NCBI GenBank assembly: GCA_002501205.1
Contig: DLRW01000055.1
Location: 2,900-31,984, forward strand
DNA: 29,085 nucleotides
Source: Flavobacteriales bacterium UBA7878
GTDB lineage: Bacteria > Bacteroidota > Bacteroidia > Flavobacteriales > Schleiferiaceae
Direction: 5' to 3'
The notes beneath the pieces are model-generated. The model did not search any database and was not told where the DNA came from. It saw only the letters and a list, made by a program, of their open reading frames with translations. Made by a program: the position numbers and the translations under genes. Positions 1 through 8,577 of the stretch are shown here, one piece after another (the first letter of the stretch is position 1; every line of letters begins with the position of its first letter).

Positions 1-28
1 TTTGCTCTACCAACTGAGCTATGGCACC
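1..28 (-). tRNA. tRNA, 5' part only (cut by window edge; possibly tRNA-Phe)
   Basis: Read on the minus strand from 28 to 1, the sequence gives a 7-base acceptor arm GGTGCCA, the T8-A9 pair, then a D arm GCTC-AGTTGGTA-GAGC and the first bases of the anticodon stem. This is the canonical first third of an elongator tRNA. The anticodon lies outside the window, so identity cannot be read. The bases after the D arm (AAA) resemble Bacteroidota tRNA-Phe, but that is a guess. The gene has its own promoter at 73-101 and is divergent from coaX. Confidence 0.85.
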
Positions 29-72
29 ATGCTTTCGGGAATTTGAAGATTTCTCTTTCCCTTAGCGGGGCG

Positions 73-101
73 CAAATGTAAAACTTTTTACATTCGTGCA
101 A
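73..101 (-). promoter_or_regulatory. Bacteroidota-type promoter of the tRNA
   Basis: On the minus strand TTG (101-99) is followed, after an 18-base spacer, by TACATTTG (80-73), an exact match to the TTG / TAnnTTTG consensus of the Bacteroidota primary sigma factor. Transcription would start near 66 and run into the tRNA. The same stretch contains an imperfect palindrome (TGTAAAAC-TTTTTACA, 77-92), and on the plus strand TACATTCG (89-96), one base from the consensus, which could serve coaX. The two promoters would overlap. Confidence 0.6.
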
Positions 102-109
102 AACATTTT

Positions 110-871
110 TTGAGCGCATTGGAAAATAATTTGGCCGCCGGAGCCCTGCATATCGTGATTGATGCCGGAAATACCCGCATCAAAGTGGCTCAATACCAGA
201 ATCAAACTTGTGAAGATCTCCACTACTTTGAGGAGCAAAAAGAATTTGAAATTTTTTTAAAAAAGTTTCCGAATGAGGCGCCTTGCATCTTTTCCAATAC
301 CGGATCCTGGGATTTAGAGGTGGCTCGACAGCAATTTGACTATTGCTTGAGCTTGAATCCTGAAAGCCCCTTGCCTTATACTATGCTCTATAGTAGTCCT
401 AAGACCTTGGGTAATGATCGCCGGGCTTTAGCTGCAGCAGCGTATCGACTTTTTCCGGGTGAAGCCTGTTTGGTATTAGACCTGGGTACCTGCCTAACGG
501 CCGACTTTATCGACGCTCAGGGAAATTACCACGGTGGAGCGATTAGTCCGGGTTTAAAGATGCGTTTTAAATCCCTCAAACATTTTACCGCCAATTTGCC
601 CAAAGTAGATTGGTCGGGTATTCAATATCCAAATTTAGTAGGGGATAGTACCGAAAACTCTATTCTCAGCGGTGTGGTGCGAGGTTATGCGGCAGAAATT
701 TCTGCGAGCATCACACAATATGAGGAAGAATTTGGCGCTATTCGAACAGTAATTACGGGAGGAGACCATTCCTTGTTGCTCCCGTGGTTGAAAAATGACA
801 TATTTGCACCTTCTAATTTTTTGCTGAACGGCCTTGATTACATCCTTGAGTACAACCTCCTTCAGAAATAG
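110..871 (+). CDS. coaX: Type III pantothenate kinase
   Basis: CoaX phosphorylates pantothenate with ATP, the first step of coenzyme A synthesis, in the cytoplasm. Family motifs are all present: phosphate loop DAGNTR (18-23), GNDRR (101-105), DLGT with the catalytic Asp124 (124-127), GGAISPG (142-148) and the nucleotide-binding TGGD (216-219). Length (253 aa) is normal for the family. The start is uncertain: no ATG is available before DAGNTR, which in relatives lies about 5 residues from the N terminus, so TTG at 110, 119 or 131 must be used. The next gene begins 38 bases before the coaX stop, so the two are probably translationally coupled. It is the first gene of a block running through lptC; the block has the look of the conserved flavobacterial coaX-lptC neighbourhood. 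Confidence 0.95.
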   Translation: MSALENNLAAGALHIVIDAGNTRIKVAQYQNQTCEDLHYFEEQKEFEIFLKKFPNEAPCIFSNTGSWDLEVARQQFDYCLSLNPESPLPYTMLYSSPKTLGNDRRALAAAAYRLFPGEACLVLDLGTCLTADFIDAQGNYHGGAISPGLKMRFKSLKHFTANLPKVDWSGIQYPNLVGDSTENSILSGVVRGYAAEISASITQYEEEFGAIRTVITGGDHSLLLPWLKNDIFAPSNFLLNGLDYILEYNLLQK

Positions 872-2177
872 AGCTTTATACCTTAGCTTATTGCTAGGTA
901 TGGCTGGCATTGCCAATGCGCAAACCAATTCGGTTTCGCCATATTCCCGCTTTGGTTTCGGGGATTTGTACCACGGCTTAAATGCTCGCTATATGGGTAT
1001 GGGAGGCGCTTCTCTGGCCAGTCCCGATTTCTTGAATATCAATTTTGGAAGTCCCGCTTCCTACACCAATTTGAAGTTAACCACCTTCGATGTGGGCTTC
1101 GAAGCGACCCGCATTAACCAAATGCAAGAATCGCCAGCGGTTAATATTGATAATTCCCGTTCCGGCATGCGAAACCTTTCGGTGGGGGTGCCTATAATGA
1201 ATTGGTGGGGTTCTGCCGTTTCTATCCAACCTTATAGCTTTAAGGGCTATCAGATTAACAGTAGCCGTGTGCTTCCTTCTGATTCTAATGTGACGATCAC
1301 CGATCAGTTTAATGGTCAGGGCGGACTCAACTCTGTAATTTGGGGAAATAGCTTTGAAGTGGCTAAAGGCTTAAGTCTGGGAGTGAATATGCATTATCTA
1401 TTTGGTTCCTTGCGCGAAAACAACATTGTAAACTTCTACGACTATACTTTCCTGGATACTCGCAGTGATCGTGAAAGCCAGATTAGCGGGGTATTCTTTA
1501 ATTATGGCGCTCAGTATCAATATTTAATGCCTAAGGATCGATTCCTATCGGCCGCTTTGCGTTTCCAGAATGCCACCAGCATTAATTCTACAGACTTAAG
1601 TTTCGATTATACTATTGACGGTAATACAGCCCGCGATACTTTAGTGGGAGGGAGCTCAAATGAAGGTAGCTATACCTTACCCTCAGAATTGGGCTTTGGC
1701 TTAAGCTATGGAAAGATGAATCTGGAGAATCGTCAGGTTTCCTGGGCGGTAAATGCGGATTTCGAGAGCTATAATGGTTCCGAGTTTAAATCTTCGATTG
1801 GCGGAAACCCCTTAGTAAATGGCTATCGATTGGAATTAGGTGGTTTTATGACCCCTCAAATGACCTTCAAATCCCTGGAGCGGGGAACAGGTTTTTTCAA
1901 TAACACTGAATATCGTATAGGCGGATTCTATGAGAAAACCCCCTTAAATATCTCAGGACAAGATATATACAATTATGGCATTACTTTTGGGCTAGGATTA
2001 CCGATTCGCCAAAGAAACATGGCACCCGGAGAGCAAAAAGTAAGCACCATCAATTTAGGGGTGGTAGCCGGTCAACGCGGCAGCCTCGCAAACAATTTGA
2101 TCCGCGAACAGTATATAAGCTTCTACCTATCTGTCACGTTTAATGATAAGTGGTTCATAGATTATAAATACCGATAA
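834..2177 (+). CDS. Outer-membrane beta-barrel protein (FadL/OmpP1-like appearance)
   Basis: A signal peptide (basic RNR, hydrophobic stretch, cleavage near ANA-Q at about residue 29) is followed by a Tyr/Gly/Asn-rich sequence of alternating strands, typical of a Bacteroidota outer-membrane barrel. The mature N terminus (SPYSRFGFGDL, then GMGGAS) and the C-terminal YISFYLSVTFNDKW-like strand fit barrels of the FadL/transport type. No ligand can be inferred. Start choice: TTG at 834 or TTG at 846; both overlap coaX and both keep the signal peptide, and no upstream ATG exists. Gene order (after coaX, before a TPR protein and LptC) suggests a role in the envelope, but that is inference. Confidence 0.8.
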   Translation: MITSLSTTSFRNRALYLSLLLGMAGIANAQTNSVSPYSRFGFGDLYHGLNARYMGMGGASLASPDFLNINFGSPASYTNLKLTTFDVGFEATRINQMQESPAVNIDNSRSGMRNLSVGVPIMNWWGSAVSIQPYSFKGYQINSSRVLPSDSNVTITDQFNGQGGLNSVIWGNSFEVAKGLSLGVNMHYLFGSLRENNIVNFYDYTFLDTRSDRESQISGVFFNYGAQYQYLMPKDRFLSAALRFQNATSINSTDLSFDYTIDGNTARDTLVGGSSNEGSYTLPSELGFGLSYGKMNLENRQVSWAVNADFESYNGSEFKSSIGGNPLVNGYRLELGGFMTPQMTFKSLERGTGFFNNTEYRIGGFYEKTPLNISGQDIYNYGITFGLGLPIRQRNMAPGEQKVSTINLGVVAGQRGSLANNLIREQYISFYLSVTFNDKWFIDYKYR

Positions 2178-2191
2178 CAAAAACAACCCAA

Positions 2192-3610
2192 ATGAAAGCA
2201 ACCCTGTACACCCTGGCATTCCTGATCGGATTGGGTGGATTGCTCAAGGCCCAGGATTACGGAGAAGACAGCCTCCGTTGTAGAGAAAACCTTTACATCT
2301 ATTACGAACTGGCTAAAAAAAGACAGTTCCTCGAAGCCTACGATTCCTGGCAAATCGTTTACGATATATGCCCCGGTTCCAGCAAGAACAATTTCATCTA
2401 TGGTCCTTATATCGCTAAGGCTAAGATCGACCAGTCTATTGAAAATAAAGATACCGCTGCCGAGCGTAAGTTTAAAAATCTCTTGATGGAGGTTTACGAT
2501 CGCCGCAACGAAATTTATCCTGGCAATGAGGCAGATGTAGCAACTCGTAAAGCTTTGGATTTCTTCAAATACAATGAGGATAAAAATAAAGAGGCTCATG
2601 ATCTCTTTAAATACGCCTTAGAAATTGGAGGACCAGAACAGCCCGCTGCCTTTTACAACTACTACTTCATTACCGCAGCTCGTTTATTTAATGAAAAAGT
2701 ATTCGAAGTAGAAGATGTATTCCGCGATTACAACCTGGTAAACGAAGGTATCGAGGTTAACAATAATGCCTTGAACGTTGTGATTGAAGGACTGATTCGC
2801 AAACGCGATTCTGATAATGTTGCTTTGGATACCAAAGAGTTGAAAGAGCTGGAAAAGGCAGAGCGTGAATTGGAGCGCTATACTGTAGTTGAGTCTAATA
2901 TCGAGAAGATTCTTGGACCTATTGCTACCTGTGATAAATTGAACTTAATCTACAATGCTGAAACCTTTGCGGCTAATAAAAGTGATACCCTTTGGTTGAA
3001 GCGTGCCGCTAAAATGCTGCAAAAAGAGCGTAAAAATGAAGAGGGTGAGTATGAAGATTGTACCGATAACCCCATCTTCTTCAATATTTCAGAAGAGCTT
3101 TACAAATTGCAGCCTTCCGCACCTTCTGCTCGTGCGATGTTCATCATGTCCTATCGCGGTGGAGACTACGCAAAAGCTACCCAGTATATTAAGGAAGCTA
3201 TTAACTTCGAATTGGACCCTATCAAGCGTTCAGCGGATTACCTGAAATTAGCTTCTATCTATATTAAGCGCGGTAGCTTGGCTCAAGCTAAATCAGCTTG
3301 TATTAATGCCGCTAATTTGGATAAGAAGAATGGCGACCCTTATGTAATGTTGGCAACCATTTACGCTGCTGCTGATGGATCATGCGGAAGCAACGTATTC
3401 GAAAAGAAAGCGGTTTACTGGGCTGCTATTGACAAATTGAACTATGCTAAGTCTATTGATGCCTCGGTAAGCAACAAAGCGAACCGTTTGATCAATGCTT
3501 ACAAACAACAGCTTCCGGATAAGTCGGCCAGTTTCCAATTAGGTCACGTTGGAGGTGAGAAATATACTATTGGTTGTTGGATCAATGAAACCATTACCGT
3601 AGCCTGGTAA
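2192..3610 (+). CDS. Exported tetratricopeptide-repeat protein
   Basis: A signal peptide (MKATLYTLAFLIGLGGLLKAQ) is followed by about 450 residues of helical repeats. TPR-like units are clearest near residues 35-75, 300-350 and 350-400, with patterns such as GDYAKATQYIKEAI and YLKLASIYIKRGSLAQAKSA. A charged, coiled-coil-prone segment lies near 215-245. The C-terminal part has conserved-looking cysteines (CGSN and a late GCW). It is likely periplasmic or attached to the outer membrane, acting as a protein-protein scaffold. Its stop and the lptC start share one base (TAATG), so it is coupled to LptC. It is a frequent neighbour of lptC in Flavobacteriia; no specific function is established from sequence. 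Confidence 0.8.
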   Translation: MKATLYTLAFLIGLGGLLKAQDYGEDSLRCRENLYIYYELAKKRQFLEAYDSWQIVYDICPGSSKNNFIYGPYIAKAKIDQSIENKDTAAERKFKNLLMEVYDRRNEIYPGNEADVATRKALDFFKYNEDKNKEAHDLFKYALEIGGPEQPAAFYNYYFITAARLFNEKVFEVEDVFRDYNLVNEGIEVNNNALNVVIEGLIRKRDSDNVALDTKELKELEKAERELERYTVVESNIEKILGPIATCDKLNLIYNAETFAANKSDTLWLKRAAKMLQKERKNEEGEYEDCTDNPIFFNISEELYKLQPSAPSARAMFIMSYRGGDYAKATQYIKEAINFELDPIKRSADYLKLASIYIKRGSLAQAKSACINAANLDKKNGDPYVMLATIYAAADGSCGSNVFEKKAVYWAAIDKLNYAKSIDASVSNKANRLINAYKQQLPDKSASFQLGHVGGEKYTIGCWINETITVAW

Positions 3611-4176
3611 TGCGATTCAAACTTCATAATCTTAAGAGCATCGCTACCTTGGTGGCGATGCTTTTTTTATGGACCGCCTGTGAAAATGAGGTGAAAGAGG
3701 TACAAGCCTTGGCGCGCGATGAACGCATCCCCATGGAGGTACAGCGCGATTTTGTACTTCGCTATTCCGATAGCAGTTATTATCGCATGGAATTAATGGC
3801 CCCTTTGGCAGAAAGCTATCCTCAATTAGATATTCCACAGCGCGAGTTTCGCGAAGGAATTAATGTGCGGTTTTTGGATGCCCTCGGACAGGAAACCAGT
3901 CGACTACGTGCCGAATATGCTCTACAGTTGATCGATAAGGATCTATGGGAAGCACGAGGCGATGTGGTAGTAGTCAATGAAAAGGGGGAGCAGCTGAATA
4001 CCGAAAAACTCTTTTGGGATGCCCGCACCGAAAAGATTTACAGCGATGAATTTGTGAAAATTACCACCAAAGATCAGATTATCATGGGGGAGGGTTTTCA
4101 AGCGGACCAGAACTTTAGTAGCTATGAATTGGATCGGGTAACCGGCCAGCTAAATATTGAGGACGATGCTTCTTAG
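3610..4176 (+). CDS. lptC: LptC-like LPS-transport lipoprotein
   Basis: This is a lipoprotein with lipobox FLWTAC (lipidated Cys24) and a beta-rich domain of about 150 residues. The pattern of repeated strands (LRAEYALQLIDKDLWEARGDVVV, QLNTEKLFWDARTEKIYSD, VKITTKDQIIMGEGF) is the OstA/LptC beta-jellyroll signature. LptC passes lipopolysaccharide from the inner-membrane LptBFG complex to periplasmic LptA. Here it is anchored by lipid instead of the transmembrane helix of the E. coli protein, as is usual in Bacteroidota. It overlaps the TPR gene by one base and the following small gene by 11 bases. Length (188 aa) is normal. Confidence 0.88.
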   Translation: MRFKLHNLKSIATLVAMLFLWTACENEVKEVQALARDERIPMEVQRDFVLRYSDSSYYRMELMAPLAESYPQLDIPQREFREGINVRFLDALGQETSRLRAEYALQLIDKDLWEARGDVVVVNEKGEQLNTEKLFWDARTEKIYSDEFVKITTKDQIIMGEGFQADQNFSSYELDRVTGQLNIEDDAS

Positions 4177-4381
4177 ACTTTTAAAATTTGTTGAGTTTGT
4201 TTGGGTAGGGATGGGCTTTTTATGCGCCTACCAATTGTACATGACCTGGAATATGGATGGCAATTCCCGCTATATTTTTGGTGGAGGCCTGGTAGTATCT
4301 ATCTTTATGTTCTTCTTTCGTCGTTATACTCGTCAACGTTACGAGCGAATACAGGAAGAAAAACAGGCCAAACAAGACTAA
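4166..4381 (+). CDS. Small two-helix membrane protein, function unknown
   Basis: This 71-residue protein has two predicted transmembrane helices (about 8-25 and 36-52) and a very basic, then mixed-charge tail (RRYTRQRYERIQEEKQAKQ). ATG at 4166 was chosen over the in-frame TTG at 4157 because it is the only ATG and gives a compact hydrophobic start. It overlaps the lptC end by 11 bases and leaves 3 bases before the CNNM gene, so it is part of the same transcript. I do not recognise a named family. Its position between an LPS-transport lipoprotein and a membrane transporter suggests an envelope role, without proof. The basic tail is predicted to be cytoplasmic. Confidence 0.7.
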   Translation: MLLRLLKFVEFVWVGMGFLCAYQLYMTWNMDGNSRYIFGGGLVVSIFMFFFRRYTRQRYERIQEEKQAKQD

Positions 4382-4384
4382 ACA

Positions 4385-5638
4385 TTGGAAGTCGCACTGA
4401 TCATTATTAGTACCATTCTCGCTTCTGCCTTCTTCTCAGGAGTAGAGATTGCTTTTATTTCTTCCAACCGCTTCCACATTGAGTTGGAGCAACAAAAGGG
4501 AACCTTTGTTTACCGTATCATCGGTTATCTGGTTAAAAACCCTTCCCGCTTTATTGCTGCCATGTTGGTGGGGAATAATATCGCCCTGGTTATTTATGGT
4601 TTGTTCATGCCCTTGGTATTGGATCCCTATTTACCCTTGGAGAATGCCTATCTCTTGCTTTTGGTTCAAACAATCTTGAGTACGATTTTCATTCTCATTT
4701 TTGCCGAATTCCTACCCAAGGCCATATTTAGCACCAATGCCACTAGCTTATTGGAGTTCTTTGCTTTGCCTAGCGGCTTCTTCTATATAGTATTTGCTCC
4801 CATTGTTTGGTTAATGATGGGCATCAGCAATTTTGTGATGAAATACATTCTCGGAACCGAGGAGGAGGAAGGGCAGAAGGCCTTTAATAAGGTGGATCTC
4901 GAAAATTATATCAGCGAACGTACGGAGGCAAGTGATGAGCAAGAAGATGTGGATCACGAAATTCAGATTTTTCGTAATGCCTTAGACTTTAGTGAGCGTA
5001 AGGCTCGTGAATTTATGGTGCCTCGTACCGAAATTGTAGCCATGGATGTTGAGGAACCCATTGGGAAGCTCAGCGAGGTTTTTATTGATAGCAATTTATC
5101 TAAGATCCTTATCCATCAAGGGAATGTGGATAATATCATTGGCTATGTTCACTCTTTTGAGCTCTTTAAAAAGCCAGAGGATATTCGTTCTATTCTCCGC
5201 CCGGTGAGTTTCTTACCAGAAAGTATGCCTGCGCATGAAACTCTAAACCTATTAATGCGGGAGCGTCGCAGTATAGCGGTGGTTTTGGATGAATTTGGCG
5301 GTACTTCTGGATTGGTAACAATCGAAGATGTGGTGGAAGAGATCTTTGGAGAGATTGACGATGAGCACGATGTAGAAGAACTATTGGAGCAAAAAGTAAA
5401 GGAGGGCGAATACCTCTTTTCAGCTCGTCAAGAAATTGATTACCTCAATGATAAGTACAACCTTAAGCTTCCTGAAGATGAGGCCTACAATAGCTTGGGA
5501 GGCTTAATCATTAATCATCTGGAGTCGATTCCGGAAAAGGGTGAAGAACTCCGCATTGATGGCTTCCACTTGAAAATGGAAGAGGTGAGTCATAGTAAAA
5601 TTGAGATTGTTCGTTTACGTCAAACCGATGACGATTAA
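4385..5638 (+). CDS. CNNM/CBS-domain transporter (HlyC/CorC family)
   Basis: Domain order: CNNM transmembrane domain (about 1-155), with FSGVEIAFISSNR (17-29), GNN (63-65) and FAEFLPK (106-112) as family marks; an acidic linker; a CBS pair (about 210-330) beginning FMVPRTEIVAMD; and a C-terminal CorC_HlyC domain (about 345-412) with the ARQEIDYLNDKYNL and YNSLGGLI patterns. Relatives are Mg2+/divalent-cation exporters or regulators, still often annotated as hemolysins. The start is TTG: the first transmembrane helix begins at once and no ATG precedes it. Residues of the CNNM cation site (Ser18, Glu21, Asn64, Asn65, Glu108) appear intact. It closes the coaX-lptC block. GldE is a paralogous family member in gliding Flavobacteria; this gene is not in a gld context. 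Confidence 0.9.
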   Translation: MEVALIIISTILASAFFSGVEIAFISSNRFHIELEQQKGTFVYRIIGYLVKNPSRFIAAMLVGNNIALVIYGLFMPLVLDPYLPLENAYLLLLVQTILSTIFILIFAEFLPKAIFSTNATSLLEFFALPSGFFYIVFAPIVWLMMGISNFVMKYILGTEEEEGQKAFNKVDLENYISERTEASDEQEDVDHEIQIFRNALDFSERKAREFMVPRTEIVAMDVEEPIGKLSEVFIDSNLSKILIHQGNVDNIIGYVHSFELFKKPEDIRSILRPVSFLPESMPAHETLNLLMRERRSIAVVLDEFGGTSGLVTIEDVVEEIFGEIDDEHDVEELLEQKVKEGEYLFSARQEIDYLNDKYNLKLPEDEAYNSLGGLIINHLESIPEKGEELRIDGFHLKMEEVSHSKIEIVRLRQTDDD

Positions 5639-5641
5639 AGC

Positions 5642-5667
5642 TTAAAAAGCCCTACGAACCTTTTTAA
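5642..5667 (+). terminator. Possible weak terminator after the CNNM gene
   Basis: TTAAAAAG (5642-5649) and CTTTTTAA (5660-5667) form a perfect 8-base inverted repeat around a 10-base loop, 3 bases after the CNNM stop. The stem is almost all A/T and no separate U-run follows, so termination would be weak. Confidence 0.3.
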
Positions 5668-5701
5668 AGGATTTCCCTTATATTTCTCTAAACAAAGGGA
5701 A

Positions 5702-7507
5702 ATGAGGAATTTACTAATCACTTGTGCTTTATTTTTTTCTGCGGCGCTTTCGGCTCAAAGCCTTTCCAGCCCGGAAGTTTTAAATATCCTTAAGGGACAG
5801 TACAACCCGGCGCAGTATTCTGCTAGTACTACCATTAGCGCCAGCGACCAAATTGCCTGTGAACTCCTTAATCGGGTTTCAGTTGATAGCTTATTCCTCA
5901 ATTTACAAATCCTCAGCAGCTTTGCTACCCGTCATGCCTGGTCCGATACCAACAGTGCTAACTATGGAATTGGGGCTACTCGTCGTTGGATTTACAGTGA
6001 GTTTCAGAAATACAGTGGACTAAATGAAAATCGATTACGCCCGGCTTATTTCAGCTTTGATGTAGTAAATAACACCTGTGGCGATCTTTATGACACCCGA
6101 AATGTATTAGGCGTGCTGCCCGGTGCCGATACCACAGATCCCTCTATAATTTTGATAATGGCGCATATGGATTCGCGTTGTGAAGCCCGTTGTGATAGCA
6201 ATTGTTTTGCACCGGGAGCAGATGATAATGGTTCAGGCACGGTACTGGTAATGGAGCTGGCTCGTGTGCTCAGTCGCTACACCTTCGACCATACTTTGGT
6301 CTTTATGCTTACGAATGGTGAGGAGCAGGGTTTATTGGGGGCCCGGGCCTTTTCAGATTTTTGCGTGAGTCAGAATATCGCTGTAAAAGCAGTGCTGAAT
6401 AATGATATTGTCGGTGGAACGATTTGTGGACAAACTGCTTCGCCTCCCGGCTGCTCACCTGCCGGTGATATTGATTCGATTCGAATCCGAATGTACGCAA
6501 ACCCTTTGTCAGACCGTAATCCCTATCAGGGTTACGCGCGCAGCGTAAAGATGAATTTTGATGAAAAGCTTCGACCAAACTTCCAAACCAAGCCCGAAAT
6601 AGAACTGGTTAACCTGGAAGACCGCAGTGGTAGAGGAGGAGATCACATTGCTTTTAGAGAAAACGGATTTTTGAACCTTCGCTTTAGTTCTGCCCATGAG
6701 CATGGTAATGGAAACCCCTTGGGGACGCCTAATTACGAAGACCATCAGCATACGGGTTTGGATGAGATTGGGATTGATCTGGATAGCAATGGAACCATTG
6801 ATAGCTTTTATGTCGACTTCCACTATCTGCAAAGAAATGCAATCATCAACGGAGCTTCAGCCGCCATGATTGCGGCTGCTCCAGAAACACCAAATTTCAC
6901 CCTACACAATGAAAGCACAGGACTACGCATAGAAGTTATAGATTCTGATTTGGCTTTTGAATATCGCGTGGGAGTTAAGAATTCTGCGGGTGCCGTATAT
7001 GATTCCGTATATCGCTTCCAGGGGCGAAATTTTGTGATACCATCTTTACAGGCGAATCAGCTTTATCTTATTGGATTGGCCGCTTTGGATAGTAATGGAA
7101 TCATGAGTCCTTTTAGTCAGGATGAACGCGAAGTAGCGCCAGTATCAACGCCAGTTGGTCAAACTGATCCATTGCCCTACCAGTTTAATTGCATGCAGGT
7201 TTCCTTGCAGGAATGGTCGGGCAATCCTGAAGGCAATGGTCTGGAAGTTCTGCCTCCACGTCCTAATCCGTCGAAAGGCGAAAGCCAATTATGGTTCTGG
7301 GTAAAAGACAGCCAATGGGAAGGCCCGGCTCAACTAAAGGTTTATGATTATCAGGGACGCATGGTGCATCAGGAGCCCATTGTATTAGAATACGGGGCCA
7401 ATAGTATTCGCTATCAGCATTCGGCCAGGAATGGTATGTTTTACTATTTCCTGGAGCAGGAAGGCCGAAGATCCACCAGTCAACGTCTACTGGTAGAGCG
7501 CTTCTAA
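5702..7507 (+). CDS. Secreted M28-family zinc peptidase with T9SS C-terminal sorting domain
   Basis: After a signal peptide (cleavage near LSA-Q, residue 19) the M28 aminopeptidase domain spans about 60-385. The co-catalytic zinc ligands and catalytic acid are visible: His155 (MAHMD), Asp174 (PGADDNGSG), Glu207-Glu208 (TNGEEQG), Asp235 (NNDIVG) and His350 in the HTGLD motif. A fibronectin-like linker domain follows (about 390-480), then a type A T9SS sorting domain (about 530-601, with PRPNPSKGESQLWFW and a late NGMFYYF). The enzyme should be exported through the outer membrane and act on peptides outside the cell. Cysteines cluster around 159-168 (CEARCDSNC), perhaps disulphide-bonded. It ends directly against the stop of murQ, which is convergent. 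Confidence 0.92.
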   Translation: MRNLLITCALFFSAALSAQSLSSPEVLNILKGQYNPAQYSASTTISASDQIACELLNRVSVDSLFLNLQILSSFATRHAWSDTNSANYGIGATRRWIYSEFQKYSGLNENRLRPAYFSFDVVNNTCGDLYDTRNVLGVLPGADTTDPSIILIMAHMDSRCEARCDSNCFAPGADDNGSGTVLVMELARVLSRYTFDHTLVFMLTNGEEQGLLGARAFSDFCVSQNIAVKAVLNNDIVGGTICGQTASPPGCSPAGDIDSIRIRMYANPLSDRNPYQGYARSVKMNFDEKLRPNFQTKPEIELVNLEDRSGRGGDHIAFRENGFLNLRFSSAHEHGNGNPLGTPNYEDHQHTGLDEIGIDLDSNGTIDSFYVDFHYLQRNAIINGASAAMIAAAPETPNFTLHNESTGLRIEVIDSDLAFEYRVGVKNSAGAVYDSVYRFQGRNFVIPSLQANQLYLIGLAALDSNGIMSPFSQDEREVAPVSTPVGQTDPLPYQFNCMQVSLQEWSGNPEGNGLEVLPPRPNPSKGESQLWFWVKDSQWEGPAQLKVYDYQGRMVHQEPIVLEYGANSIRYQHSARNGMFYYFLEQEGRRSTSQRLLVERF

Positions 7508-8323
7508 TTAAAGTCCTCTTTGATGCGCATCTACCGCAGCTCTTACGCTGCCATGCTCTTTGAGTAAGGCTTCCGCCTGAGGGGCCATTAATCCGGTGTC
7601 GTCCATTACCATGCGAGTACCACGATCTACCAGTTTGTTATTGCTGAGTTGCATGTCCACCATTTTGTTGCCACGCACTCGTCCTAATTTTACCATCACC
7701 GCGGTAGAGATCATATTGAGGACCAGCTTTTGAGCGGTACCAGCTTTCATGCGGGTTGAGCCAGTAATAAATTCCGGGCCAACCACTACTTCAATGGGGA
7801 AATCAGCTTGATCCGCCAAGGGGGAATTCTCATTGCATACTACACATACAGTGCTAATGCCTTCGGCCCGAGCCTGCTTTAAGGCGCCTACCACATAAGG
7901 AGTAGTGCCACTGGCGGCTATACCTAAAACAATGTCATTAGAATTGGGATTATAGGCTTGCAGATCTTTCCAGGCGCCCAGTTCATCATCTTCTGCAAAT
8001 TCAACTGCCTTGCGGATGGCTGTATCTCCCCCGGCAATTAAACCGATAACCCAATTTGGATCGGCACCAAAAGTAGGAGGGAGCTCAGATGCGTCTACAA
8101 TACCCAAGCGGCCACTGGTGCCAGCGCCTAAGTAGAACAGCCGACCACCCTTTTGCATTTGAGCGCTTATATGATCTACTGCCTTCTCAATATTGGGAAT
8201 AACCCGAGAAATAGCGATGGGAACACTACGATCCTCGGTATTAATGCTTTCAAGAATTTCGCCGGTCGACATTTTATCGATGTTTTCGTACCGACTATCG
8301 GATTCTGTGGTCCTTAAGCTCAC
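7508..8323 (-). CDS. murQ: N-acetylmuramic acid 6-phosphate etherase
   Basis: MurQ removes the lactyl ether from MurNAc-6-phosphate, giving GlcNAc-6-phosphate in peptidoglycan recycling. The SIS sugar-phosphate domain is clear: YLGAGTSGRLGIVDASELPP (about 64-83, including the acidic residue of DASE) and TGSTRMKAGTAQKLVLNM, both near-identical to characterised MurQ. The GTG at 8323 was chosen because it puts the family N terminus (TTESDSRY, then MST) right at the start; an in-frame TTG at 8374 would add 17 unrelated residues. Length is then 271 aa, slightly shorter at the C terminus than the E. coli enzyme (298). No MurNAc kinase or transporter is adjacent, so the substrate source is not seen here. 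Confidence 0.93.
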   Translation of the reverse strand: MSLRTTESDSRYENIDKMSTGEILESINTEDRSVPIAISRVIPNIEKAVDHISAQMQKGGRLFYLGAGTSGRLGIVDASELPPTFGADPNWVIGLIAGGDTAIRKAVEFAEDDELGAWKDLQAYNPNSNDIVLGIAASGTTPYVVGALKQARAEGISTVCVVCNENSPLADQADFPIEVVVGPEFITGSTRMKAGTAQKLVLNMISTAVMVKLGRVRGNKMVDMQLSNNKLVDRGTRMVMDDTGLMAPQAEALLKEHGSVRAAVDAHQRGL

Positions 8324-8568
8324 GTTTTTTCCTAATTTAAAGCCCTGATCTGCTTTTTCATGCGCAAGGTACAATGCATTTTGGGCTTCTTCCTTATTTC
8401 AGGTGCAATTTGGGGACGAGCTACCTTTGGAAATAAACTCCAGCGCTCTCTTATATTAGCATGAACTGCTTGATATTGAGATAAGGAGATCTTAATCAAA
8501 GCATCTTCCAACGCTCTGTAATGATGGATTAGACTTATATATACTTAGAAGAAAAACCCAAAAGGTCC
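8324..8568. other. 245-base intergenic region with a plus-strand consensus -7 box
   Basis: No convincing gene is seen on either strand. TACCTTTG at 8422-8429 on the plus strand matches the Bacteroidota -7 box exactly, but no TTG stands at a proper distance upstream and no plus-strand gene follows (downstream is the 3' part of rsmB on the other strand). A short plus frame opening at ATG 8461 closes after a few codons. A minus-strand promoter for murQ was expected but no good match was found; murQ may be read through from rsmB. Confidence 0.4.
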
Positions 8569-8577
8569 TTAGGCTTT
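8551..8577 (-). terminator. Possible terminator overlapping the rsmB stop
   Basis: On the minus strand AAAGCC-TAAGG pairs imperfectly with CCTTTTGGG-TTT and runs into a U-rich tract (GGGTTTTTCTTC). The stem includes the rsmB stop codon and has an internal mismatch, so this is tentative. Confidence 0.3.

Noticed and set aside
635..928. Minus-strand open frame of 97 codons across the coaX end
   Set aside because: It lies antisense to two well-supported genes, has no recognisable domain and its composition is that of a reversed coding frame.
2162..2599. Minus-strand open frame of 145 codons with a hydrophobic start
   Set aside because: It is antisense to the TPR gene, whose signal peptide and repeats are clear; the hydrophobic residues come from reading lysine/glutamate codons backwards.
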